64,000 nt of DNA from Amycolatopsis balhimycina FH 1894 (lineage in GTDB: Bacteria > Actinomycetota > Actinomycetes > Mycobacteriales > Pseudonocardiaceae): NCBI RefSeq assembly GCF_000384295.1, contig NZ_KB913037.1, positions 9,685,508 through 9,749,507 on the forward strand, in the 5' to 3' direction. Positions within the stretch are counted from its first letter, which is position 1; every line of letters starts with the position of its first letter. The notes beneath the pieces were generated by a model. That model was not told the DNA's origin and ran no database searches. It worked only from the letters and a program-made list of their open reading frames with translations. The position numbers and the translations under genes are program-made. Positions 9,509-17,987 of this stretch are shown here, in pieces.

Positions 9509-10279
9509 ATGGGCGAGATGGTCGAGGGTGTGGCGGCTGGGGTGCCGTTCGTGGCGGTGCCGCCGGCGGACCCGGACGCGCCGGCGGCGCTGGTGGCGGG
9601 CTGGCACCTGATGGACGTGCCGGCCAGTGAACGGGCGATGGCCGAGGCCGTGCCGATGGCGGGCCTCCAGGCCTGGCGCGTGTACTTCGGGCTGCCACTC
9701 TCCGGGGCGCGGCTGCCCGAAGGCGGTCCCGAAGAGGTCTTCCGGCGGGCGAGCGAGGACGCCGTCCTGAACGTCTTCGAGCCGGTGACCGAGCAGGCGG
9801 CGGGCGAGTTCCCGGCCGCGCTGGCGGAACTGCGCGACCGGCTGCCGGGCGCGACCGGGCCGCTCGGGGTGTTCGGCGGCTCGGCCGGGGCGATCGTGGC
9901 CCTGGAGGTGCTGGCGCGCGGGGACGCCGGGATCGCGGCCGCCGCGGTGGCCAGCCCGGTCGTCCAGCTCGCGCCGATGATCGCCGCCAACGAGCGGCGC
10001 TTCGGGGTGACCTACTCGTGGACCGAGCGGTCCCGCGCGGTCGCGGCGCGCTACGACTACGTGGACCGGGCCGGCGAGCTGACCGCGCCGCTGCTGCTGG
10101 TCACCGGCGCGGACGACGACGTCGCCGTGCGGGAGCCGGCGCAGGCGCTGCGCGACAAGCTGGGCGCCGAGCTGGTGGCGGTCGGCGGGATGGCGCACGA
10201 GTTCCCGCCGGGGACGCCGGCGGCGGCCCGCGTCGACGCGGCGTTCACCGAGTGGTTCGCGCGGCGGTTGCGAGGCTGA
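9509..10279 (+). CDS. Alpha/beta hydrolase
   Basis: The ATG at 9509 follows AAGGAG (9497-9502) by 6 nt; an in-frame start further upstream lacks a ribosome site and lies in the preceding terminator. 256 residues with an alpha/beta-hydrolase fold: nucleophile Ser125 in GGSAGA, acid in VTGADDDVA (about 203), and His230 in GGMAHEF. No signal peptide, so cytoplasmic. Substrate is unknown. The 3' end overlaps the convergent LysR gene by 35 bases. Confidence 0.8.
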   Translation: MGEMVEGVAAGVPFVAVPPADPDAPAALVAGWHLMDVPASERAMAEAVPMAGLQAWRVYFGLPLSGARLPEGGPEEVFRRASEDAVLNVFEPVTEQAAGEFPAALAELRDRLPGATGPLGVFGGSAGAIVALEVLARGDAGIAAAAVASPVVQLAPMIAANERRFGVTYSWTERSRAVAARYDYVDRAGELTAPLLLVTGADDDVAVREPAQALRDKLGAELVAVGGMAHEFPPGTPAAARVDAAFTEWFARRLRG

Positions 10280-11216
10280 GGTCGTCGGCCGGCAGCCAGG
10301 CGTGGTCCGGATCGTAGGCGCACCAGTCCTCTTCGCGGCTGGTGCGCCCGGCCACGGCCAGCAGCCGGCGCAGCGCCGGGTGTGCCTTCCCGCGCCGCCA
10401 GATCAGCGACCACGGGAACAACGGTGACGGCTCGAACGGCAGGACCTCGAGGTTGAGGTCAGGGGCCAGTTCCATGTCGGCGCCGGCCAGCGTGACGCGC
10501 CGCTTGCCGTACCGCGTCTGCTCGAGCGTGTGCCGCAGGTCGTAGCTGACGCCGGAGTCGTCGATCGGCACGGCGAACTCTTCGCACAGCTCTTTCAGGT
10601 AGGACAGCCATTCGGCGGGGCCGCTGAGCCCGGGCAGCCAGATCCCGTCGGCGCGCAGCTCGTCGAGCCGCAGCACGTCCTGCCCGGCCAGCGGGTGCTC
10701 CGGCGCGAGCAGGGCGACCAGCGGCTCGAGCCGGACCGGCCGGTGCTCCAGCTCGTCCGGCAGCGGCCGCCCGCAGCCGGACACCCGGCCGAAGGCGGCG
10801 TCGAGCTCGCCGGACAGCAGCGGGTCGATCGCGTTCGCGAACCCGCGGCCGGCGACCCGGTCGATGCGCAGCCCCGGCTCGTGCGCGGCGAGCCGGCGAA
10901 GCAGGTACATGGGGGAGAGCCGGTGGTCGACGAGGTCGAGGCGCAGTGGCCGGTCCTCGGCACCCATCGCGGCCACCGCGGCGTCGGCCACCCGTAGCAG
11001 CTCGCGCGCGTGCGGGAGGAACCGTTCGCCGTCGGCGGTCAGCTCGACCGAGCGGGGCGTGCGCAGGAACAACGGCGTCGCGAGGGCGTCTTCGAGCTTC
11101 CGGATCCGCTTCGACAGCGCCTGCTGGGTGAGGAACAGCGCCTGGGCGGCCCGCCCGAAGTGCCGCTGCTCCGCGGTCACCACGAACGCCCGGACCTGGG
11201 CGACGTCGAGGTCCAC
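10245..11216 (-). CDS. LysR-family transcriptional regulator
   Basis: 323 residues, GTG start. The N-terminal winged helix (about 1-65: VRAFVVTAEQRHFGRAAQAL, then QQALSKRIRKLEDAL) is typical of LysR, followed by a substrate-binding effector domain. The gene starts 5 nt after the stop of a thioesterase gene on the same strand, so both are probably one transcript. The C-terminal end overlaps the convergent hydrolase gene, a possible target, but no LysR T-N11-A box was identified. Confidence 0.88.
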   Translation of the reverse strand: MDLDVAQVRAFVVTAEQRHFGRAAQALFLTQQALSKRIRKLEDALATPLFLRTPRSVELTADGERFLPHARELLRVADAAVAAMGAEDRPLRLDLVDHRLSPMYLLRRLAAHEPGLRIDRVAGRGFANAIDPLLSGELDAAFGRVSGCGRPLPDELEHRPVRLEPLVALLAPEHPLAGQDVLRLDELRADGIWLPGLSGPAEWLSYLKELCEEFAVPIDDSGVSYDLRHTLEQTRYGKRRVTLAGADMELAPDLNLEVLPFEPSPLFPWSLIWRRGKAHPALRRLLAVAGRTSREEDWCAYDPDHAWLPADDLSLATAARTTR

Positions 11217-11221
11217 GGGGC

Positions 11222-11662
11222 TCAGGCGCCCGGCGGGCGGTCCCGGACGACGCAGGTGAGCCGGGCGGTGCAGGTGCGGCGGCCCTCGTCGTCGGTCAGC
11301 ACGATTTCCGCGGTGATGGTGCCGCGCCCGACGTGCAGGGGCGTCGCCACGCCGGTGACGGTGCCCGACCGGACGGCCCGGTGGTGGGTGCAGGACAGCT
11401 CAAGCCCCATCGCCGCGCGACCCGGGCCCGCGTTGAGCGCGGCGACCGTCGAGCCCAGCGCCTCGGCGAGCACGGCGTTGGCGCCGCCGTGCAGCAGGCC
11501 GTACGGCTGGAGGTTGCCCTCGACCGGGATCGTGCCGACGACGCGTTCGGCGGTGGCTTCCAGGAGCTTCATGCCGACCTTGTCGTTCAGCTGCTGGTCC
11601 GCGGCGGCCGGATCGATCCCCGACAGCCGGTCCACGTCGATGGGGGCGGCACTTTCCGTCAC
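11222..11662 (-). CDS. Hotdog-fold thioesterase (PaaI family)
   Basis: 146 residues. The hotdog signature LQPYGLLHGGANAVLAEALGS (about 52-72) and GLELSCTHHRAVRSGTVTG match the PaaI/MenI thioesterase group, which hydrolyses aromatic or 1,4-dihydroxy-2-naphthoyl-CoA thioesters. The natural substrate cannot be assigned. It is divergent from polA, sharing a roughly 60-bp intergenic region, and lies upstream of the LysR gene in the same direction. Confidence 0.85.
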   Translation of the reverse strand: MTESAAPIDVDRLSGIDPAAADQQLNDKVGMKLLEATAERVVGTIPVEGNLQPYGLLHGGANAVLAEALGSTVAALNAGPGRAAMGLELSCTHHRAVRSGTVTGVATPLHVGRGTITAEIVLTDDEGRRTCTARLTCVVRDRPPGA

Positions 11663-11694
11663 ACAAAGCTCCTGTTCCTATGCGACACGTAAGA

Positions 11695-11717
11695 GTGTCG
11701 GACCCTCAGCCTAGACT
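11695..11717 (+). promoter_or_regulatory. PafBC-type (RecA-NDp) DNA-damage promoter of polA
   Basis: GTGTCGGAC (11695-11703), 8 nt, then TAGACT (11712-11717). This matches the mycobacterial motif tTGTCRgtg-N8-TAnnnT in core TGTCGG, spacing and -10 box. A separate inverted repeat CGACAC-N6-GTGTCG (11683-11700) overlaps its left half. The polA GTG starts 7 nt after the -10, implying a leaderless mRNA. Confidence 0.6.
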
Positions 11718-11724
11718 CGGGCCC

Positions 11725-14466
11725 GTGAGCCCGAGTGAGAAGACGACCGTTGCCAACGCCACAGGAAACACCAGCCTCGCCGAGCGGCCGAAGCTGCTGC
11801 TGATCGACGGCCATTCGATGGCCTACCGCGCGTTCTTCGCGCTGCCCGCGGAAAACTTCAAGACGAAGACCGGGCAGGTGACGAACGCCGTCTTCGGCTT
11901 CACCTCGATGCTCATCAACCTGTTGCGCGACGAAGCGCCGACCCACCTGGCGGTGGCGTTCGACCTCTCGCGCAAGACGTTCCGCTCGGAGACCTACGCC
12001 GACTACAAGGCGAACCGCAGCGCGACGCCGGACGAGTTCCGCGGCCAGGTGGACCTGGTCAAGGAGGTCCTCGACGTGCTCGGCATCCCGTCGCTGGTCA
12101 AGGAGAACTTCGAGGCCGACGACATCATCGCCACGCTCACCACGCAGGCGACGGCGGACGGCTTCGACGTCCTGATCTGTACCGGCGACCGCGACGCGCT
12201 GCAGCTGGTCACCGAGCACGTCACCGTGCTCTACCCGAAGCGCGGCGTTTCGGAGATGACCCGGTTCACCCCGGACGCCGTGGAGGAGAAGTACGGGCTC
12301 ACCCCGCGGCAGTACCCGGACTTCGCCGCGCTGCGCGGCGACCCGTCGGACAACCTGCCGAGCATCCCCGGTGTCGGCGAGAAGACCGCGGCCAAGTGGA
12401 TCAGGCAGTTCGGCTCGCTCGACGACCTGATCGACCGGGTCGACGAGGTCAAGGGCAAGGTCGGCGACGCGCTGCGGGCGCACCTCAGCTCGGTCCAGCT
12501 CAACCGCCAGCTGACGGAGCTGATCCGCGACGTCGAACTGGAGATCGCCCCGGCCGGGCTGGAGCTGCGCCCGTGGGACCGCGAGGCGGTGCACGCGCTG
12601 TTCGACGAGCTGGAGTTCCGCGTGTTGCGGGACAGGCTGTTCGCGACGTTGCAGAGTGCCGAGCCGGAGGCCGACGAAGGCTTCGAGGTGTCGGGCGAGG
12701 CGCTCGCGCCCGGTGCGCTGGGCGCGTGGCTCGCCGCGCACGCGGGCGAGGGCCGTCCGGTGGCGCTGGCCTTCCGCACGGTGGGCACGTCGGTCCGGTC
12801 CGACCTGCGCGCGGTCGCCTTCGCGGCGGCTGACGGCGAAGGCGCGTACGTCGACGTCACGGCGATGGACCAGGCCGACGACGCGGCGCTGGCCGCGTGG
12901 TTCGCCGACCCGAAGATCCGCAAGACCGGTCACGACCTCAAGGTCCCGCTGCACGCGATCCGCGCCCGCGGCTGGGCGCTGGCCGGGCTGGAGATGGACA
13001 CCGCGCTGGCGGCGTACCTGGTACGGCCCGGGCAGCGCACGTTCGAGCTGGACGACCTCGCCCTGCGCTACCTGCACCGCGAGCTGCGCTCGGAGACCGA
13101 CGGCGGCGACGGTCAGCTGTCGCTGCTCGACGGCGGCGCGGAAGGCTTGGAGCAGAAGGAGATCCAGGAAGAGCTGGTCAAGGCCCGCGCCATCTTCGAG
13201 CTGGCCGGCGCGCTCGAGAAGGAGCTGGAGCAGATCGGCGGCGCGAAGCTGCTCGCCGAGCTGGAACTGCCGCTCCTGGAGGTCATCACCGAGCTGGAGA
13301 TCGCCGGCGTCGCCGTCGACCTCGAGCAGCTGACGACACTCGAAGCGCACTACCTTTCGCGGGTCACGCAGGCCGCAGAAGAGGCGTACAGGGTGATCGG
13401 CAAGCAGATCAACCTCGGCTCGCCGAAGCAGCTGCAGGTCGTGCTGTTCGACGAGCTCGGCATGCCGAAGACCAAGCGCACCAAGACCGGCTACACCACC
13501 GACGCCGAGGCGCTGCAGGGCCTGTTCGAGAAGACCGAGCACCCGTTCCTGCAGCACATGCTGGAGCACCGCGACGCGACCAAGCTGCGCACCACCGTGG
13601 AGGGGCTGATCAAGTCCGTCGCCGACGACGGGCGCATCCACACCACGCTGCTGCAGACGATCGCGGCCACCGGGCGGCTGTCCTCGACCGAGCCGAACCT
13701 GCAGAACATCCCGGTCCGCACCGAGGAAGGCCGCCGCATCCGCGACGCCTTCGTCGTCGGCGAGGGCTTCACGGAGCTCATGACCGCGGACTACAGCCAG
13801 ATCGAAATGCGGATCATGGCGCACCTCTCGCAGGACGAGGGCCTCATCGAGGCGTTCAACAGCGGCGAGGACCTGCACACGTTCGTCGCGTCGCGGGCGT
13901 TCTCGATGCCGCCGGAGGAGATCACGCCGGAGCTGCGCTACCGCGTCAAGGCGATGTCGTACGGCCTCGCGTACGGGCTGTCGGCGTACGGGCTTTCGCA
14001 GCAGCTGCGGATTTCCACCGAAGACGCCAAGTCGCAGATGGAGGCCTACTTCGACCGCTTCGGCGGGGTGCGCGACTACCTCCACTCGGTCGTCGGCGTC
14101 GCGGCGAAGAACGGCTACACCGAAACGGTCTTCGGCCGCCGCCGCTACCTGCCGGACCTCAACAGCGACAACCGCCAGCGCCGCGAAATGGCCGAGCGCA
14201 TGGCCCTCAACGCCCCGATCCAGGGCAGCGCGGCCGACATCATCAAGGTCGCGATGCTCAACGTCCACCGCGAGCTGGTCAAGGCGAAGCTGAAGAGCCG
14301 GATCCTGCTGCAGGTCCACGACGAACTCGTGCTCGAAGTCGCCGACGGCGAGCGGGACGAGCTGGAGAAGCTCGTGCGCCAGGGGATGGGCTCGGCGTAT
14401 GACCTCGCGGTGCCGCTGGAGGTTTCGGTCGGCTACGGCCGGTCCTGGAACGACGCCGCGCACTGA
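11725..14466 (+). CDS. polA: DNA polymerase I
   Basis: GTG at 11725 gives 913 residues; an in-frame ATG 45 nt upstream would lie inside the promoter. The 5' nuclease domain (about 20-310) begins LLLIDGHSMAYRAFFALP. The middle 3'-5' exonuclease-like domain lacks the DEDD metal ligands, as is usual in actinobacterial PolA. The polymerase domain carries motif A DYSQIEMRIMAH (about 687-698), motif B KAMSYGLAYGLSAYG, and motif C LQVHDELVLEV. It fills gaps and removes RNA primers during replication and repair. Regulation by the DNA-damage type promoter just upstream is likely. Confidence 0.98.
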   Translation: MSPSEKTTVANATGNTSLAERPKLLLIDGHSMAYRAFFALPAENFKTKTGQVTNAVFGFTSMLINLLRDEAPTHLAVAFDLSRKTFRSETYADYKANRSATPDEFRGQVDLVKEVLDVLGIPSLVKENFEADDIIATLTTQATADGFDVLICTGDRDALQLVTEHVTVLYPKRGVSEMTRFTPDAVEEKYGLTPRQYPDFAALRGDPSDNLPSIPGVGEKTAAKWIRQFGSLDDLIDRVDEVKGKVGDALRAHLSSVQLNRQLTELIRDVELEIAPAGLELRPWDREAVHALFDELEFRVLRDRLFATLQSAEPEADEGFEVSGEALAPGALGAWLAAHAGEGRPVALAFRTVGTSVRSDLRAVAFAAADGEGAYVDVTAMDQADDAALAAWFADPKIRKTGHDLKVPLHAIRARGWALAGLEMDTALAAYLVRPGQRTFELDDLALRYLHRELRSETDGGDGQLSLLDGGAEGLEQKEIQEELVKARAIFELAGALEKELEQIGGAKLLAELELPLLEVITELEIAGVAVDLEQLTTLEAHYLSRVTQAAEEAYRVIGKQINLGSPKQLQVVLFDELGMPKTKRTKTGYTTDAEALQGLFEKTEHPFLQHMLEHRDATKLRTTVEGLIKSVADDGRIHTTLLQTIAATGRLSSTEPNLQNIPVRTEEGRRIRDAFVVGEGFTELMTADYSQIEMRIMAHLSQDEGLIEAFNSGEDLHTFVASRAFSMPPEEITPELRYRVKAMSYGLAYGLSAYGLSQQLRISTEDAKSQMEAYFDRFGGVRDYLHSVVGVAAKNGYTETVFGRRRYLPDLNSDNRQRREMAERMALNAPIQGSAADIIKVAMLNVHRELVKAKLKSRILLQVHDELVLEVADGERDELEKLVRQGMGSAYDLAVPLEVSVGYGRSWNDAAH

Positions 14467-14481
14467 CCGGGTGCCTACTCA

Positions 14482-14513
14482 GCGCCACGACCCGGATCAC
14501 CGGGTCGTGGCGC
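14482..14513 (+). terminator. Hairpin terminator after polA
   Basis: A 14-bp perfect stem (GCGCCACGACCCGG with its complement) closes an ATCA tetraloop, 15 nt past the polA stop. No T-run follows. Confidence 0.75.
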
Positions 14514-14568
14514 CGAAGTACTCGGGCGGACGTCGTCGGGGCGCGTCGCCGCGGCGACGCTGGGAGCC

Positions 14569-15093
14569 ATGGCCAGTGACTTCCAGCGGCGCAAGATCTC
14601 GCTCGTCTTCGGCGCCCTGGACGCCGACCACGACGGCTACCTCACCGAGTCCGATTTCCGGGCCCTCACGGCGAGGTGGCTCGGCCTCCGCGGCACGGAC
14701 TCCGGCACGCCCGAAGGGGAGCGGCTCGCCGCGATCATGATGGGCTGGTGGGGCACCCTGGACGACGCCGCCGGCCACGGCGGCAAGGTCACGCTCGAGC
14801 AGGTGCTCCAGGTCGTCGACGAACTCCCGAAGATGCCGGGCGCCGTCACCGGTACGGCCGCCGCGATGTTCGAAGCCGTCGACGAAAACGGCGACGGTGT
14901 CATCTCGGTGCCCGAGTATCGCCGCATGATCGAGGCCTGGAGCGGTGCCACCCCGGACGGCGAAGTCTTCGCCCACCTCGGCCTCGACGGCGACGGCCGT
15001 CTCTCCCGAGACGAGTTCACCGGGCACTGGTACGAGTTCTGGGCGGGTGACAACCCGGCCGCTCCCGGCAGCCGGATTTTCGGACGCGTCTGA
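14569..15093 (+). CDS. EF-hand calcium-binding protein
   Basis: 174 residues, ATG start, no signal peptide, so cytoplasmic. Two good EF-hand loops are visible: DADHDGYLTESD (18-29) and DENGDGVISVPE (105-116). A C-terminal loop, GLDGDGRLSRDE (138-149), has Gly in place of the first Asp, and the second hand (around HGGKVTLEQ) is degenerate. This is the calerythrin-like four-hand pattern found in actinomycetes. It probably buffers or senses calcium. The next gene on the same strand encodes a degenerate protease-like protein with its own promoter. Confidence 0.88.
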   Translation: MASDFQRRKISLVFGALDADHDGYLTESDFRALTARWLGLRGTDSGTPEGERLAAIMMGWWGTLDDAAGHGGKVTLEQVLQVVDELPKMPGAVTGTAAAMFEAVDENGDGVISVPEYRRMIEAWSGATPDGEVFAHLGLDGDGRLSRDEFTGHWYEFWAGDNPAAPGSRIFGRV

Positions 15094-15224
15094 CCGGAAT
15101 ACTCACGTGTGCGCAACACCGCTCGGCGTTCCGACCAACGGAGGACTCCGTTCGGGTGAGCCATTACCGCTGGGTAGGGAGGTCGGCGCCCACACCCCGG
15201 CGATCACGGCGTAGGGTCCGCCGA

Positions 15225-16826
15225 ATGGGGTTCGAGCGTGAGCGACGACGCTGGCGAGTCCGGCTGCACGACGAACTCGGCCGGGTGTGCGGCGCGGGCA
15301 CGGTACTCGACGAGTACCACGTGCTCACCAGCGCGCACGTCGTCGAGACCGCCGGAGGTCCGCGAGCCGCGCTGAGCGTCGACTTCGTCGGCCTGGCCGA
15401 GGCACTGCCCGGAGCCGCGGCCGTGGTCGAGGGCTGCTGGGTGCCTTCCGACGGTGGTGGCCACGGCGATCTCGCCCTGCTGCGCCTGGAACGCCCCGAA
15501 TCCCGCGTGTTCCGTGCCCCGCTGCACCGGATGCCCCTCGGCGAGCACCAGCTCGTCCGCGTCTTCGGCTTCCCGCCGGGTTCGGTCGGCCGCTGGATGC
15601 ACGCCCGGCTCGGCGGCCCGGAACAGACCGGCGGCGAGTGGGTCCGCCTGTTCCGCACCGCCGAGGCCGAATCGCTCGGCCCCGGCTTCGGCGGCACGGC
15701 GGTGCTCGACGAGGCGACCGGCCACTTCGTCGGCATGGTCGTCGGCAAGGACACCGGTACTTGGATGGTGCCCGTCGAGACCATGCTCGGGCACCTGCCC
15801 CAGCTCAGCATCTGGGCCTCGGGCGGCCCGGCCGTCGACGCCAGCTTCTCGCGCCCGGTGGGCGAAGCCGTCGACGTCTCCTTCGTGCAGCGCGTCGTCG
15901 ACTGGTTCGCCAAGGCCGAGCCGGGCACGGTCTGGGTCGTCGACACCGGCGAGGCCGGTTCGCCGACCGCCGCGGCACTGCGGTTCGGCATCGTCCTCGC
16001 CGACCGGGAACGGTCCCTCGGCGTGCCCGGCCTGCCGCCCGCGCTCGGCCCGATGCCGCCGGCGGGCAGCGTGGACCTGGCGGTCGACGCGACCGGCCGC
16101 ACCGCGGACGCCGTCCGGCACCGGATCGCCGACCGGCTCACGACCGGCGTCGCCGGCCGCACGCTGGTCGTCGACGCGATCGACGACTCCGCCGAGCCCG
16201 ACCGGCTCGTCGGCGAGGTGCTCGCCCCGCTCGCCGGGCGCGCGGCCGAGCTCGGCTTGCGCCTGCTGCTCGGTTTCCGGGAGGAGTCCTCGCCCGGGGT
16301 GGCGGCCGTGCGCGCGAGCACCAACGGTGCCCGCCCGGCCCCGGACGACCTCGCCGGCCGGCTGGAGGTGCTCACCAAGGCGGTGGAGGAGCTCGCCGAG
16401 ATCGAGGCGTACCAGCTGCGCGTGGCGACCCGTTTCACCGGCGTCGCGATGCTGCCGGCCCGGGCCCAACGGCTGCGGAGCGCGCTGAAGCAGCTTCGCT
16501 CGGCGGAGGTCGACGGCGACGCCGAGTGGGTCGAGCGCCACATCGACGGCCACGAGCACGCCGTGGCCCCGGCGGTCGAGGACGGCCGCCGCCAGCGCGC
16601 GGTGCTGGACGGCCTGGTCGCGCGCCGCGAGGAGCTGCGCGCCCGCCTGGCCGCCGACAACCAGCTCGCCCGCGAACAAGGCTTGCTGGGCGACCCCGAC
16701 CTGGAGCAGGCGTACCTCCCGGCGAAGCGGCTGCTGATCGACGGCCCCTGCGAGCTGACGGCGGCGGCCACGGCAGTCGACAGCTATGCGGCGGCGGTCC
16801 GGGCCCGCATCGAGGACCGCGGCTGA
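15225..16826 (+). CDS. Trypsin-like/NTPase-like protein with lost catalytic residues
   Basis: ATG at 15225, 7 nt after TAGGGT (15212-15217), suggests a leaderless mRNA; 533 residues, no signal peptide. Residues 1-190 have a chymotrypsin-type fold with His38 (TSAHVV) and Asp82 (GDLALL). The expected nucleophile motif PGFSGG reads PGFGGTA (153-159), so the Ser is missing. The middle part resembles the NTPase region that often follows such peptidase domains (GSVDLAVDATGRT, later TLVVDAIDDS), but the expected P-loop is VDTGEAGSPT without GK[ST]. The C-terminus is helical, probably coiled coil. Relatives occur in actinobacterial biological-conflict modules; here it may be a non-catalytic sensor or scaffold (inference). 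Confidence 0.75.
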   Translation: MGFERERRRWRVRLHDELGRVCGAGTVLDEYHVLTSAHVVETAGGPRAALSVDFVGLAEALPGAAAVVEGCWVPSDGGGHGDLALLRLERPESRVFRAPLHRMPLGEHQLVRVFGFPPGSVGRWMHARLGGPEQTGGEWVRLFRTAEAESLGPGFGGTAVLDEATGHFVGMVVGKDTGTWMVPVETMLGHLPQLSIWASGGPAVDASFSRPVGEAVDVSFVQRVVDWFAKAEPGTVWVVDTGEAGSPTAAALRFGIVLADRERSLGVPGLPPALGPMPPAGSVDLAVDATGRTADAVRHRIADRLTTGVAGRTLVVDAIDDSAEPDRLVGEVLAPLAGRAAELGLRLLLGFREESSPGVAAVRASTNGARPAPDDLAGRLEVLTKAVEELAEIEAYQLRVATRFTGVAMLPARAQRLRSALKQLRSAEVDGDAEWVERHIDGHEHAVAPAVEDGRRQRAVLDGLVARREELRARLAADNQLAREQGLLGDPDLEQAYLPAKRLLIDGPCELTAAATAVDSYAAAVRARIEDRG

Positions 16827-16840
16827 GCCTGCTCGATTCC

Positions 16841-16887
16841 GTGAAGGCCACCTTGAGGAACATAGAGTTCCTCAAGGTGGCCTTCAC
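16841..16887. repeat. 47-bp palindromic hairpin repeat, copy 1
   Basis: GTGAAGGCCACC... pairs over about 21 bp with its complement, with an ATAGA-type centre. It lies just past the end of the protease-like gene and before the convergent oxidoreductase gene, as a terminator would. Nearly identical to 61491-61537 (one base differs), and shape-identical to 52447-52493. Confidence 0.85.
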
Positions 16888-16967
16888 GAACTTGCGGCGC
16901 CGAAACTGTCGGTGGCGGCCGGTAGCGTGGAAAACGGGGGCGCCCCCGCGGCCCATGCCCGGGAGCA

Positions 16968-17897
16968 TCAGACGGTGAGGACGATCTTGCCCCGGAGATG
17001 ACCGCGCTCGATCAGCCGGTGTGCGTCGGCGATGCGCTCGAACGGGAACGTCTCCTGCACGTGGACCCGGAGCTTGCCCTGTTCGACCAGCGCGGCCAAG
17101 TGGCGCAGGGCGACCGGATCGGGTTCGACCGCGATGCCGCTGAAGCGCATGCCGGCCGCCTCGAACTTCGCGATGAGTGCCGTGTCCTCCTCGGCGACCG
17201 CCGTCACGAGGTGCCCGCCCGGCCGGAGCACGCCGAGCGAGCGCGAAGCGGTGTCGCCGCCGAGCGTGTCGAGCACGAGATCGACGTCGCCGACCACCTC
17301 GGTGAAGTCGGCCGCCGTGTAGTCGACGACCTCGTCGGCGCCCAAGCCTTCGACGAACTCCCGCTTGCCCGCGCCGGCGGTGGTGATCACGTGCGCGCCC
17401 AGTGATTTCGCGATCTGGATCGCGACGTGGCCGACCCCGCCGCCTCCGCCGTGGATCAGGACGCGGTCGCCCTCGGTCACGCCGCCGAGGTCGACCAGGC
17501 CCTGCCACGCCGTCAGCCCGACGACCGGCAACGCCGACGCCTCGACGTGGGAGAGCGACGCGGGCTTGCGCACCAGGTGCAACGCCGGCGCGGCCACGAA
17601 CTCGGCGTACGCGCCGGCCGCCCGCGGGAACAGCGGCATCCCGAACACCTCGTCGCCGGGCCGGAACCGCCACGTCTGCGCCGCCGCCTCGACCACGCCG
17701 CTGATGTCCCAGCCGAGGACGAACGGCGGCGGGCCGAGCAGCGGGAATTCGCCGGCGCGCAGACGGGGTTCCAGGGGGTTCAGCCCGATCGCCTTGACCC
17801 GGACGAGAACTTCGGTCGGCAGGGGCCGGGGCTCGGGTGCGTCCACGATGGTGAGGACCTCGGGGCCGCCGAGCGTGTGCTGGGTGATGACTCGCAT
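16968..17897 (-). CDS. NADP-dependent alcohol dehydrogenase/quinone oxidoreductase (zinc-free MDR)
   Basis: 309 residues. A GroES-like N-terminal domain (about 1-115) is followed by a Rossmann domain with nucleotide-binding loop VLIHGGGGGVGHVA (about 146-159). Catalytic zinc ligands are absent, placing it among quinone-oxidoreductase-type MDR enzymes. The ending ERGHLRGKIVLTV is typical. It is divergent from an AraC regulator, which is the obvious candidate regulator. Substrate unknown. Confidence 0.9.
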   Translation of the reverse strand: MRVITQHTLGGPEVLTIVDAPEPRPLPTEVLVRVKAIGLNPLEPRLRAGEFPLLGPPPFVLGWDISGVVEAAAQTWRFRPGDEVFGMPLFPRAAGAYAEFVAAPALHLVRKPASLSHVEASALPVVGLTAWQGLVDLGGVTEGDRVLIHGGGGGVGHVAIQIAKSLGAHVITTAGAGKREFVEGLGADEVVDYTAADFTEVVGDVDLVLDTLGGDTASRSLGVLRPGGHLVTAVAEEDTALIAKFEAAGMRFSGIAVEPDPVALRHLAALVEQGKLRVHVQETFPFERIADAHRLIERGHLRGKIVLTV

Positions 17898-17987
17898 GCC
17901 TCAACGATGGCCGCCGCGACGAAGGCGTACCACCGGTGTCCCGCCGGAATTCTCCGGCAACCCGCCAATTTGGCTAGGGTGGATGCC

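Noticed and set aside
11659..14463. 934-codon open frame antisense to polA
   Set aside because: Shadow of the polA codon pattern; composition is dominated by Arg, Val, Leu and Gln without recognisable domains.
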